A stretch of DNA of 64,000 bases. It comes from Crossaster papposus. Its lineage: Eukaryota; Echinodermata; Asteroidea; Velatida; Solasteridae. Both the position numbers and the translations under genes were made by a program. Below the pieces are notes generated by a model, which saw only the letters and a list, made by a program, of their open reading frames with translations, was not told where the DNA came from and made no database searches. Every line of letters starts with the position of its first letter. Position 1 is the first letter of the stretch. Shown piece after piece: positions 53,201-57,714 of the stretch. The stretch covers positions 1 through 64,000 of the forward strand of contig JBAIAA010000019.1 of assembly GCA_037893245.1 (NCBI GenBank), read 5' to 3'.

Positions 53201-53227
53201 TATTCCCACCACAACTTTGGGGTTCAT
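26192..53227 (-). CDS. FOLH1-like: Glutamate carboxypeptidase II (NAALADase/PSMA) homologue
   Basis: A type II membrane zinc peptidase that removes C-terminal glutamate (NAAG, polyglutamyl folate in vertebrates). Seventeen minus-strand exons join in phase: 53227-52989, 47823-47658, 46523-46377, 45007-44882, 43292-43112, 42663-42570, 41187-41089, 40742-40657, 39976-39857, 39089-39007, 38842-38779, 36795-36728, 30868-30774, 29455-29365, 28691-28433, 27406-27325, 26284-26192 (2093 nt, ~697 residues). A short cytoplasmic tail and hydrophobic segment (~5-29) are followed by protease-associated, M28 peptidase and dimerisation domains. Zinc ligands and base are present: GNHRDAW (His), GAIDPSSG (Asp), WGAEEYGL (Glu-Glu), LNQD (Asp), YPMYHSVYE (His). 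The last ~60 codons, with the Lys-Tyr pair that binds glutamate in the human enzyme, are not found. FOLH1, NAALAD2 and NAALADL1 cannot be told apart here. Confidence 0.93.
26310..26734. mobile_element. TIR element, TGTGACC superfamily, 425 bp
   Basis: TGTGACCTATCATCACAAAA / TTTTGTGATGACAGGTCACA inverted ends; non-coding. In GCPII intron 16, 25 bases from the exon 17 acceptor. Confidence 0.85.
26795..26890. mobile_element. Short relative of the 29789-30310 element
   Basis: CAGACACGGTCTTTAGCAGG, ATGTGATTTCAACAAAAG and CACATCCAAATGCTC match the left end of the longer element. Confidence 0.65.
26893..27289. mobile_element. TTAAAGGGATCGTACACG TIR element, 397 bp
   Basis: Left TTAAAGGGATCGTACACGTT plus TGGTAATT; right AATTACCAAACGTATACGAT plus CCCTTTAA. 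Ends 36 bases before exon 16 sequence. Related at the termini to 21163-21530 and 36963-37350. Confidence 0.85.
27325..27406 (-). CDS. GCPII exon 16
   Basis: Acceptor AATTTGCAG, donor GA/GTGAGT; phase 1 in, 2 out. [20 protein letters not shown] then ESVDKTE. Confidence 0.85.
27407..28432. other. GCPII intron 15 with a hairpin element
   Basis: 27835-27960 folds back on itself (CTGTTTTTCAAAACCCCAGC against GCCAGGGTTTGAAAAACGGC), a small foldback element. The rest is unique; nothing else recognised. Confidence 0.6.
28433..28691 (-). CDS. GCPII exon 15 (zinc-ligand His, dimerisation helices)
   Basis: Acceptor GAAAACAG, donor TTTG/GTAAGT; 259 nt, phase 0 in, 1 out. [20 protein letters not shown] supplies the last zinc-binding His; then [13 protein letters not shown] and later [16 protein letters not shown]. 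Confidence 0.92.
28810..28890 (+). mobile_element. SINE/LINE-type 3' tail
   Basis: AAGCACTTTGAGATCGTTGA, TGTAAAGCGCTATAAAAGCA and (ATT)n: the common GCGCTATA-plus-ATT tail of CR1/L2-mobilised SINEs. No head seen. Confidence 0.65.
28936..29164 (+). mobile_element. Truncated TTAAAGG TIR element
   Basis: Collinear with the left ~230 bp of 36963-37350 (ACAATCATGGATGCCGAGAA, AAGCACGAAAAACAGCG, ACCGGCGTCGAGCA). Stops at ATAATTACAGG exactly where the next element begins. Confidence 0.8.
29165..29262 (+). mobile_element. Truncated TTAA/CCAGTTCG element
   Basis: From ACTATCGACCTGAACACGC to CCCGGCGCAAACT; right part of the family, joined directly to a TTAAAGG element. Confidence 0.75.
29365..29455 (-). 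CDS. GCPII exon 14
   Basis: Acceptor GTCTATAG, donor AAG/GTATAG; phase 2 in, 0 out. [20 protein letters not shown] then [11 protein letters not shown], the GSGNDF-type substrate loop. Confidence 0.9.
29789..30310. mobile_element. ~520-bp TIR element containing a 20-bp array
   Basis: Inverted ends of ~70 bp: GATGTGATTTCTCATTAAAA, GCGGACACGGTCCTTAGCA, mirrored at 30262-30310. Interior: five ATGCTCCTAATTCACATCCA repeats (29873-29965) and a nested foldback (30046-30202). Confidence 0.8.
30046..30202. mobile_element. Nested 157-bp foldback element
   Basis: GTTCGGGCGGTCTGTTCTTG plus ACACGCG at the left is repeated in reverse complement at 30176-30202. Lies inside the larger TIR element. Confidence 0.75.
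30441..30742 (+). mobile_element. TTAA/CCAGTTTGCGCCGG element with internal triplication
   Basis: Complete copy, flanks TTGA and TCAA. The block ATGTCTGTCAGCAGCGAG plus TAAGGCCGGAA occurs three times in tandem (30537-30617), making this the longest copy. It ends 32 bases from GCPII exon 13. Confidence 0.85.
30774..30868 (-). CDS. GCPII exon 13
   Basis: Acceptor TTGTCCAAG, donor CA/GTAAGT; phase 0 in, 2 out. [20 protein letters not shown] then [11 protein letters not shown]. Confidence 0.88.
30950..35435. repeat. 91-bp satellite, ~49 units with higher-order structure
   Basis: Unit: ACAAGCATACTTCACTACCC, TGAGGCTAAAACTACCTATA, CCAATGGATGGAGAATCTTT, CTAGAAGAAGAACAACGACA, CCAAGAAACAG. Variant units recur as blocks: CAAGCGTACTTCATTACCC at 32351, 33445 and 34357; the CTTCTTACTACC variant near 31995, 33178 and 34090, so blocks of ~10-13 units were duplicated. 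In GCPII intron 12. Its first unit overlaps only non-coding sequence beyond exon 13. Confidence 0.97.
35470..35660. repeat. CACGATTGC / ATCGTGATGATC motif-rich stretch
   Basis: Many direct and inverted CACGATT / AATCGTG motifs, reminiscent of subterminal repeats of the foldback elements; no clear TIR pair. Confidence 0.45.
35684..36462. mobile_element. 779-bp foldback TIR element flanked by TTA
   Basis: TGCCCCTATTCCACACAGAC plus CACGAATCCCACGAACCGCC at the left; exact mirror at the right (GGTCTGTGTGGAATAGGGGC A). TTA at 35681-35683 and 36463-36465. Interior is packed with ATTCGTA / TACGAAT motifs. No ORF. Confidence 0.9.
36728..36795 (-). CDS. GCPII exon 12
   Basis: Acceptor AACTGCTAG, donor AAA/GTAATT; phase 1 in, 0 out. 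[20 protein letters not shown] then KK. Confidence 0.85.
36963..37350 (+). mobile_element. Complete TTAAAGGTAGGATACACCA TIR element, 388 bp
   Basis: TTAAAGGTAGGATACACCAT / AAATGGTGTATCCTACTTTTAA inverted ends, TTAA on both sides. Reference copy for the truncated ones at 28936 and 43578. Confidence 0.88.
37402..37826 (-). mobile_element. TGTGACCGGCTC TIR element, inverted copy
   Basis: Reverse complement of 38291-38720 over its whole length (CAACGTTGAGAGGGTAAACA, TTCATTCAAAGAAATGTTGA, CTCAGTTGTGTAATTTGAAC). TIRs partly eroded. Confidence 0.85.
37848..38100. mobile_element. Small TIR element with CACTTAGGGAGACA ends
   Basis: CACTTAGGGAGACAAATTAG at the left and GATTGTCTCCCTAAGTATCA at the right, with a third inverted copy inside at ~37912. 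Lies between the two inverted TGTGACC elements. Related hairpins occur at 39350-39405. Confidence 0.55.
38291..38720 (+). mobile_element. Complete TGTGACCGGCTCTACAAAAAGG TIR element, 430 bp
   Basis: TGTGACCGGCTCTACAAAAA plus GGTGTATTATGTCGC and its mirror (TTTTTGTAGAGCCGGTCACA). Forms an inverted pair with 37402-37826. No ORF. Confidence 0.9.
38779..38842 (-). CDS. GCPII exon 11 (zinc-ligand Asp)
   Basis: Acceptor AAAATCAG, donor ACAG/GTCAGT; phase 0 in, 1 out. [20 protein letters not shown]; the Asp of NQD aligns with the zinc-binding Asp453 of human FOLH1. Confidence 0.9.
39007..39089 (-). CDS. GCPII exon 10 (catalytic Glu pair)
   Basis: Acceptor ACGTGCAG, donor GAG/GTAATT; phase 1 in, 0 out. 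[20 protein letters not shown] then GSNEWVE. The EE pair is the general base and a zinc ligand. Confidence 0.93.
39436..39775. repeat. 11-bp minisatellite GGGACTGACCT
   Basis: About 30 units with GGGACGGGCCT variants; in GCPII intron 9. Open on the minus strand ([11 protein letters not shown]) only because of the repeat. Confidence 0.95.
39857..39976 (-). CDS. GCPII exon 9 (zinc-ligand His and Asp)
   Basis: Acceptor TTGGTGCAG, donor GATG/GTAAGG; phase 1 in and out. [20 protein letters not shown] then [20 protein letters not shown]. The His and second Asp are the first zinc ligands of M28 peptidases. Confidence 0.95.
40105..40490 (-). mobile_element. tRNA-derived SINE, minus strand, with ATT tail
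   Basis: Read on the minus strand: tRNA-like head (GTGGCCGAGTGGTTAAGAGC as A box, GAGTTCGAATCCCGGCC as B box; 40390-40485), a conserved middle (CCTTAAGCAAGGCAATTAAA), then CAGGCTTACGAGCTTACAGT, GCGCTTTTTGAGG and (AAT)n. The same tail occurs in the SINE at 48358-49105. In GCPII intron 8. Confidence 0.8.
40657..40742 (-). CDS. GCPII exon 8
   Basis: Acceptor CTTCAACAG, donor CCGG/GTAAGT; phase 2 in, 1 out. [20 protein letters not shown] then TIKGSVEP. Confidence 0.9.
41089..41187 (-). CDS. GCPII exon 7
   Basis: Acceptor CTTTATAG, donor AA/GTAAGT; phase 2 in and out. [20 protein letters not shown] then [12 protein letters not shown], matching the MGG...GPGF region of FOLH1. Confidence 0.9.
41287..41760. 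repeat. 26-bp GATCGATCCGATCGG array grading into a GGATCCGAC array
   Basis: About 12 units of GTGCGGGATCGATCCGATCG plus GAATAA, then units of GTGTCGGATCCGACC plus AAATTG. Rich in GATC and CGATCG. In GCPII intron 6. Confidence 0.9.
41925..41995 (-). tRNA. tRNA-like relic
   Basis: Minus strand ATAGCATAGTTGGTAGAGAG (A box-like) and GTCTGTGGTTCGAATTCG (B box) at tRNA spacing. Poor stems; tRNA-derived repeat rather than a gene. Confidence 0.4.
42127..42309. mobile_element. 183-bp TIR element flanked by TTA
   Basis: AGGCCGGTTCATACTTTACG plus CGAAAGCGAATGCGATACGA against a mirror right arm (TTCGCTTTCGCGTGCTGTAT, GAACCGGCCT). TTA at 42124-42126 and 42310-42312. TIR ~55 bp; TTA target fits PIF/Harbinger-like MITEs. 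Confidence 0.88.
42325..42515. repeat. 22-bp GGTGTCGGATCCGACTCAAATT array
   Basis: Eight units; same unit as the end of the 41287-41760 array, so the two arrays were probably one before the intervening insertions. Confidence 0.92.
42570..42663 (-). CDS. GCPII exon 6
   Basis: Acceptor TTCTGGTAG, donor AG/GTTGGT; phase 1 in, 2 out. [20 protein letters not shown] then [18 protein letters not shown] is a FOLH1-family signature. Confidence 0.93.
42837..43063. mobile_element. Short TGTGACC TIR element, 227 bp, flanked by TA
   Basis: TGTGACCTGCTCCATCG left, GATGACAGGTCACA right, TA at 42835-42836 and 43064-43065. Ends 49 bases before exon 5. Confidence 0.75.
43112..43292 (-). CDS. GCPII exon 5
   Basis: Acceptor TTCTCCAG, donor ATCG/GTAAAA; phase 0 in, 1 out. 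[37 protein letters not shown] and [10 protein letters not shown], collinear with the protease-associated domain. Confidence 0.93.
43578..43628 (-). mobile_element. Right end of a TTAAAGG element
   Basis: CAAGCAATACCAATGGTGTA plus TCGTACCTTTAA; rest missing. Shares its TTAA with the element that follows. Confidence 0.7.
43629..43862 (-). mobile_element. Complete TTAA/CCAGTTCG element, inverted
   Basis: CAAGTTCGCGCCGGGATTAT at the left to CATCCAGCACGAACTGG at the right; flanked by TTAA and CTAA. Directly abuts a TTAAAGG terminus. Confidence 0.82.
43863..44465. other. GCPII intron 4, nothing recognised
   Basis: Contains GGTCCACGATTGACAAAACG and TGCCCCGTCCACGATTGAAG near 44220 and 44330, a loose direct repeat. 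No gene signal. Confidence 0.5.
44466..44708 (+). mobile_element. Complete TTAA/CCAGTTCG element, 243 bp
   Basis: TTAA/CCAGTTCGCGTCGG to CCGACGCGAACTGG/TTAA, all family landmarks in order; the best-preserved copy. Confidence 0.88.
44882..45007 (-). CDS. GCPII exon 4
   Basis: Acceptor CATTTCAG, donor AAG/GTAACG; 42 codons, phase 0. [20 protein letters not shown], then [18 protein letters not shown]; the ARY Arg aligns with a substrate-pocket Arg in FOLH1. Confidence 0.93.
45130..45489. mobile_element. ~360-bp foldback element inside a tandem array
   Basis: Arms of ~130 bp: CGTGTGGAATTTGAATAATA, TCTGGTACGTACACTGACTT, GTTCACACAGCTTGGCACAG, CTATATCACGTGATGCGGGG, mirrored at 45375-45489. Array sequence (GTAATTGG) continues on both sides. 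Confidence 0.85.
45490..46360. repeat. ~118-bp tandem array
   Basis: About seven units: CTAGCGTTAGTTACATTCTA, AGTTTCTTACTAAAGTTA, TTGATCAAGGGTAACTCTAA, GTCACTAGCTGCTTACTAAG, CCTAGTTGGTAAGTAATTGG. A first piece lies at ~45045-45130, before the foldback. In GCPII intron 3. Confidence 0.95.
46377..46523 (-). CDS. GCPII exon 3
   Basis: Acceptor AATGACAG, donor GAG/GTACTG; 49 codons, phase 0. Contains [20 protein letters not shown] and [14 protein letters not shown], as the EPPPPGYE...PPFSAFSPQG region of FOLH1. Confidence 0.9.
46785..46848 (+). tRNA. tRNA-like relic lacking the variable loop
   Basis: AGATAGCTCAGTTGGTAGAG (D arm/A box), ACCGGTCCGGTGTTCCGG (anticodon arm) and AGGTTCGAGTCCCGCCTCGC (B box). 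About 7 nt of the variable loop and T stem are missing. tRNA pseudogene or SINE head. Confidence 0.5.
47051..47460. mobile_element. TGTGACCTGCTCCAGGAAAAGG TIR element, 410 bp
   Basis: Ends TGTGACCTGCTCCAGGAAAA / TTTTCCTGGAGCGGGTCACA; interior collinear with 38291-38720 (GTCCAGGATATAAGC, CCATAGCCCCTCCCGTTCCG). TA precedes it. Confidence 0.88.
47490..47630. repeat. GACTCAAGTC / GAGTCATT-rich repeat
   Basis: Dense overlapping GAGTCA and TGACTC motifs as at 23660 and 25860; adjacent to GCPII exon 2. Confidence 0.65.
47658..47823 (-). CDS. GCPII exon 2
   Basis: Acceptor TTTTTGCCCCAG, donor ACG/GTAATA; phase 2 in, 0 out. [31 protein letters not shown] and [13 protein letters not shown] (family: HLAGT...GLDS...YDVLLSYP). 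Confidence 0.93.
47924..48164. mobile_element. 241-bp TIR element, ~90-bp arms
   Basis: TATAGACGATGTGCCCTCTG, GTCTGTATTCAAACGTGCCC and TGTTTTACATGAAATTTG, mirrored at the right to CATCGTCTATA. A fragment lies at 16017-16064. Confidence 0.88.
48185..48350 (-). mobile_element. tRNA-SINE fragment, minus strand
   Basis: TGCCTTGCCCAAGGGCAAAC and GGCTGGACTCGAACTGCC (reverse B box) match the layout of the SINE at 40105-40490. Head-to-head with the plus-strand SINE that follows. Confidence 0.6.
48358..49105 (+). mobile_element. tRNA-derived SINE split by a TIR element
   Basis: Head GGTCTGGTTGGCGTAGCGGT (A box) with CGACCTGGGTTCTAATCTCG (B box) at 48358-48430. The body resumes after the insertion: TGTGGATTGGGTTTTCAGTC, GGGGTTTTTCTCCCACCTCT, TCAGGCTTACGAGCTACAAT, GAGCGCTTTTGACGGATCCT, TTTATTAATAA. 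The insertion (48443-48891) removed nothing except that TA is duplicated. Confidence 0.82.
48443..48891. mobile_element. TGTGACCCGCTCTGCAAAG TIR element, 449 bp, TA target
   Basis: TGTGACCCGCTCTGCAAAGA / TTTTGCAGAGCGGCCACA ends, TA at 48441-48442 and 48892-48893, sitting inside a SINE. Confidence 0.9.
49106..50241. other. GCPII intron 1, nothing coding
   Basis: Old-repeat texture at 49110-49400 (two related ACCCTTGACCCATAATC / ACCCTTGACCCGTAATC blocks), otherwise AT-rich and unremarkable. Confidence 0.5.
50242..50492. mobile_element. 251-bp TIR element, CTGGGGCCAATTTC ends
   Basis: CTGGGGCCAATTTCAATGAG plus CTGCTAAGCA and mirror TGCTTAGCAGCTCTATAAAA plus TTGGCCCCTGG. Several extra GCTTAGCA motifs inside. 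Confidence 0.85.
50598..51063. mobile_element. TIR element with ACATGTTTAGCGTCA ends
   Basis: ACATGTTTAGCGTCATGCC at the left, GGCGGTGACGCTAAACATGT at the right, inner GGAGGCCC / GGAGGCGGCCCC also inverted-like. T- and A-runs inside. Confidence 0.7.
51064..52988. other. GCPII intron 1 continued, no gene
   Basis: 51950-52350 is rich in AGTAGTATGCAGTACT / TAGTATTTTGTAG motifs with TAGCATTGGGTC twice inverted (~52064, ~52310), perhaps an old foldback. Otherwise AT-rich intron. Confidence 0.45.
52989..53227 (-). CDS. GCPII exon 1 (start codon and membrane anchor)
   Basis: ATG at 53227-53225; donor CG/GTAAGC; ends phase 2. MNPKVV, then a ~24-residue Val/Ala/Gly/Ile-rich membrane segment ending LLGHFV, an Ala/Thr/Pro-rich stalk, and [13 protein letters not shown] leading into exon 2. 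A short positive cytoplasmic side fits type II topology. GC-rich compared with its surroundings. Confidence 0.88.
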
Positions 53228-53534
53228 TTCGACTTGAAGAAAAACTCTACAACTGGCTGAAACTTCCCCGAATTTCGCCGGGATTTGGTGTCTTCTGCGT
53301 TAGTAATGTCTGTATACTATGGGTATACATGTGTTCATGATTTGTTCTGTACGGGTTTCAACCGAGAAGGCTCAGGGGTTAATTACAGTGGCCTTGAAGT
53401 GACACAGCAAACGATGGACTGTTTTTTATTATTTATTTTGTTGTAATTGATAGATTGGGGGATAGACTGGGGGGGGGGGGGGGGGGGGGGGGTAGTATGT
53501 TGTAGCACATTTTGTAGCCCTGACTTGTTTACGT
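53228..53534 (-). promoter_or_regulatory. Region upstream of GCPII, likely 5' UTR/promoter
   Basis: Directly upstream of the GCPII start. No clear TATA box at a sensible distance. A run of ~23 G on the plus strand lies at 53469-53492. Assigned by position only. Confidence 0.35.
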
Positions 53535-55440
53535 TTAGGGTTCGTAGATGCTGAGAGAATCAGTTGTACCCCTTTACATGCAGGTGTAATCAATTGCCGA
53601 CCAGCTTTTTTGGAATCAATTTCTAACGGTTAGAAATTGATACAAAAATACAACTCTACTTGAAAATGTCAGCACACCAGGAGCCATGATTTTACAGGAT
53701 GTTTCAGACTGCCATTACCTTACAGTCCAGAGTAAAGTGTTTTGTGATAAATTAGTAATTTATTTTGTTTGATGTTTGCATGTCAGTTGTAATTTTTTAT
53801 TGTATAAAACAGCAGAATTTTTCAAAATCTAAACAATTGTTCTGGACAACTAACAAAGTGTTAGCTCTGTGAATGCTTTAAACTCTGAGAAAATATGATA
53901 TTCAAAGATTGCGATTTTAAACATATTATGTTATTGACGTCACGATGACGTCATCTAGTATCAGATTACAAGCGACCATATAGTTTCAGATTTCCAACCA
54001 AAGCCCGAGAGTGATGATTATTGATTGGCATTAATTGATACAGGCGCATACGGCCACACAGATCTGCCATTCTCGAATGTCAACATTTTCTTATCAGCTT
54101 CCCGCCAAAACAAGGCAAGCTTACCAAACGCAAGGGCGACTTAGGTACAAAGGTACAAAATGTTATACAAAGGTATTCCATTTTGATCAGATGACGTGAT
54201 CTCAGCCGATAGCTGGCACTTAGGTTGGAAACCAGCGCCATATTAAGTTGGTTTTTGCATCGTTTGGATGCACATACGTGACATACAAGACTCGATATCT
54301 TTTGCCGATACGGAGGTTGAGATAAAGGTGAGATTGGGTTCATAATTATTGTAAGACAAACGCATTCTTGTAGGTTTTGGTGATACTAAATGTTACTTGC
54401 CACGCCTATATTCATTGGAACTGTTGTTCCCATTGGAATTAAGTGCTGCGTCATACGTGCACACAAACACGTCTGGTTTGGTGTCGTGTACGTTTGTTTA
54501 TTTTGTGACGGCGATCACGGGGTTGATAGAGTCAACACTATTTCATCGAACAATGTACTAGAATCGAAAAGCTGGAGCTCATTATAGTTGTGCTATGTAC
54601 GTGGAGAATCGATTCTAGCGTAGATTTAGGCTGAGTAAGTATCGAGGGTATTTTTGGTTAAATCAGTTTAGTCGTACACACGTTACCACTGCGACTATTA
54701 TCCAATTTCCCGTACTCTATTTCAATACTTGATTTATTAGGGTAAAGTCCAGACCACATTGCACTTTAAACAAAATTAGCTTTGCGAATTGTCGACAATT
54801 ATAGTCTGCTCGATGTTACGCAATGTTTGTATACTGCCGGTCAAAATACCTGATGATATTGACGTCTTTATCGGTTTGTTAGTTGCAATTCGATGCACCA
54901 TCATTACAAATTATTGAAAATTTGCTACAAAATGTACGTTAGTTATGCCGCCATTTTGTTTTGCCTGAGCTGGACAACTTCTCTTACGGCTACATTTTTG
55001 TGACGTTGTAGCCGTAGCTGTAGCTCTAGACGGCATTTCGGACAGCCTGACGCCTGTTGTGTTTCAGAAACATTCAATCGATTGATATGGACCCACAAGT
55101 TAAACCTTTATTTAATTTTATGTATTTGCTTCTCAGTGATTTCGGAATTCGGAGGCGAAGCCGAGGACAAAGCAAAGGTTTCGAAAATACGTTATGATTC
55201 AGCTGTGGCGAATGCATTGTGAATTTGTTACCATAAATACCGACTCGGTGAAAAGTATAGCGCATGCGTTGTGAACGTTCAACCAATAAAACGATAAGGC
55301 ACTGTATTTTATAGGAGGCCAAATTTCATGTGACACTCTGGAAAAGTGTTTCAGACCTGACCAGCCAGCCATGTCTTGATCATCCGTTTGATACCGGCCA
55401 TGTTGTAGCATAAATATACACTGACTTCTGTGCACAGTTT
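53535..55440. repeat. ~1.9-kb unit, copy A (complete)
   Basis: Landmarks in order: GTTCGTAGATGCTGAG, CAATTGCCGACCAGC, CAGCACACCAGGAGCCATGA, GACGTCACGATGACGTCATC, GATGATTATTGATTGGCATT, CATACAAGACTCGATATC, GGTTTGGTGTCGTGTACG, TAGATTTAGGCTGAGTAAGT, TGCCTGAGCTGGACAACTTC, CCAATAAAACGATAA. No ORF above ~90 codons; no known family recognised. Confidence 0.85.
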
Positions 55441-56690
55441 GGGTTCGTAGATGCTCAGAAACTTAATTGCCGACCAGCGTTAGAAATTATTACGAAAATA
55501 CAACTCTACCTGAAAATGTCAGCACACCAGGAACCATGATTTTACAGGATGCTTCAGACTGCCATTATCTAACAGTCCAAAGTAAAGTGTTTTGTGATCA
55601 TTTAGTAATTTATTTGTTTGATGTTTGCAAATGTTGTATATTTCCCTTAAGGTTATAGTCTACCATTTGGCAGTTTTATCGTAAAACAGCAGAAGTTTTC
55701 AAAATCTAAAGAATTGTACTTGACAACTAACCTGACAAAGTTTTAGCTCTGCGAATGCTGTAAACTCTAAGAAAATAATATTCAAAGATTGCGATTTTGA
55801 ACCTGTTAATAAGTTTACGACGTCACGATGACGTCATCAAGCTAGATTACAAGCAACCAAATATTGTTAAGATTTCTAGCCTAAGCCTAGCCCGAGAGTG
55901 ATGATTATTGATTGGCATTAATTGATACAGGCGCATACGGCCACACAGATCTGCCATTCTCGAATGTCAACATTTTCTTATCAGCTTCCCGCCAAAACAA
56001 GGCAAGCTTGCTAAACGCAAGGGCGACTTGAACATGTTTATCGGGAAGTACAAAGGTACAAAATGTTATACAAAGGTATACCATTTTGATCTGATGACGT
56101 GATCTCAGCCGATAGCTTTCACTTTGGTTGGAAACCAGCGCCATATTTCTACCAGTTGGTCTTTGCATTGTTTTAATGCACACACGTGACATACAAGACT
56201 CGATATCTATTGCCGATACGGAGGTTGCGATACAGGTGAGATTGGGTTCATAATTATCGTAAGACAAACGCATTCTTGTAGGTTTTGGTGATACTAAGTT
56301 TTACTTGCCACGCCCAGTCATTGCAACTTTTCCCCCCATTGGAATTAAGTGCTACGTCGTACATGCATGGCCCATGTGTACCGTGGTACAGATGGCTGAC
56401 GAGTGCACGTCTGGTTTGGTGTAGTGTCCGTTTGCTTATTTTGTGACGGCGATCACGGGGTTGATAGAGGCAAACAAATGTCATCGAACAATGTAGGCCC
56501 TACTGGAATCGAAGGGCTGGAACTCATTATAGTTGCGCTCTGTGGGGAATCGATTCTAGCTTAGATTTAGGCTGATAAGTATCGAGGGTATTTTGTTGTT
56601 ATCATTCTAATACGTCGTACACACGTTATCATGCACCGCGACTATTGGCCAATTTCCCGTACTCTTTTTCGATACTGACTTGATTTATCA
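55441..56690. repeat. ~1.9-kb unit, copy B (left two thirds)
   Basis: Same landmark order from GTTCGTAGATGCTCAG to GACTTGATTTATCAAGG, then unrelated sequence to ~57715 (AT-rich, no gene). Confidence 0.85.
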
Positions 56691-57714
56691 AGGTGTTATG
56701 TATCTTTTTGTATGAAGTTTCACAGTTTTAACACAGAGACTAGTGCATATTTACAACTTTGTCGATCACTCTCTGTTGAGTAATATTAACGCCACAATTG
56801 ACCTTTTTTTCTGATATTTAAAATGCTTTTTAAACGGTTACGTATACGTGCAACTATAGTTATCTATGTGATCGCTTGGAGTTGATAGCATAAAACCTAT
56901 CGAAGATATTTCAAAGGAACCAAAATAAAACTGTCTTGTCAAAATTTGTATCTCCTTAAAGTTCTGCTAAGTCCATCGGTTTTCTCTGTCATTTCGTTTC
57001 GTTTCGTTTATTTAATCTCACCGTTCAAGGCCTAGTTAACCTCACGTGGTCAACTGCACCACTTGAGCGTAACGGGGCTTAAATTAATCTGCCTTGGCTT
57101 ATACCATACAAATGTTATGGGGCATACACCTACAACAGTTAATACAATTATAATCCTAATAAGTAAGCACAAAGTAAGACAGGGTAATGAAATACTTAAG
57201 AGTAGCGAAATGCGCTACGGTGATTGGTCGCTGGGCACTGCTGATTATCTATGCAGTTACCGGGCAGAAGCTACGCGCGTCACTGATTATTTATAGGACG
57301 GCTGGACTCGAACACGAGTCGGTGTATACGAATACACATACCCTGTTTCGTCACAGTATGCTGCGACCTGACTAGGAACAAACATAATATTTCCGCTAGC
57401 AAATTCAATTGTGCACATTAATTGATGTCGAAGAACCTTTCCAACAGAACGACGTAAATTGTCTTCATTTTTGCCTTTTACTCACCCGCCCCCAATACAT
57501 GTAATAATATAATATTTTAATTTTGAAGGAAGTAAGGGAAATACAGGCGTAAAAATATATACATTGGTTTTTACGCTACACACTAGATTTAGTAAGTCAT
57601 TGTTACACCTGTGAACTCATCACGGCTTACTGCACACTTTTAACAAACACTTGCAGTGGAAGCAATTGCAAACAAATACACTTTTCAAAGTCCTCCATGT
57701 GCTATTTCTGTCTT

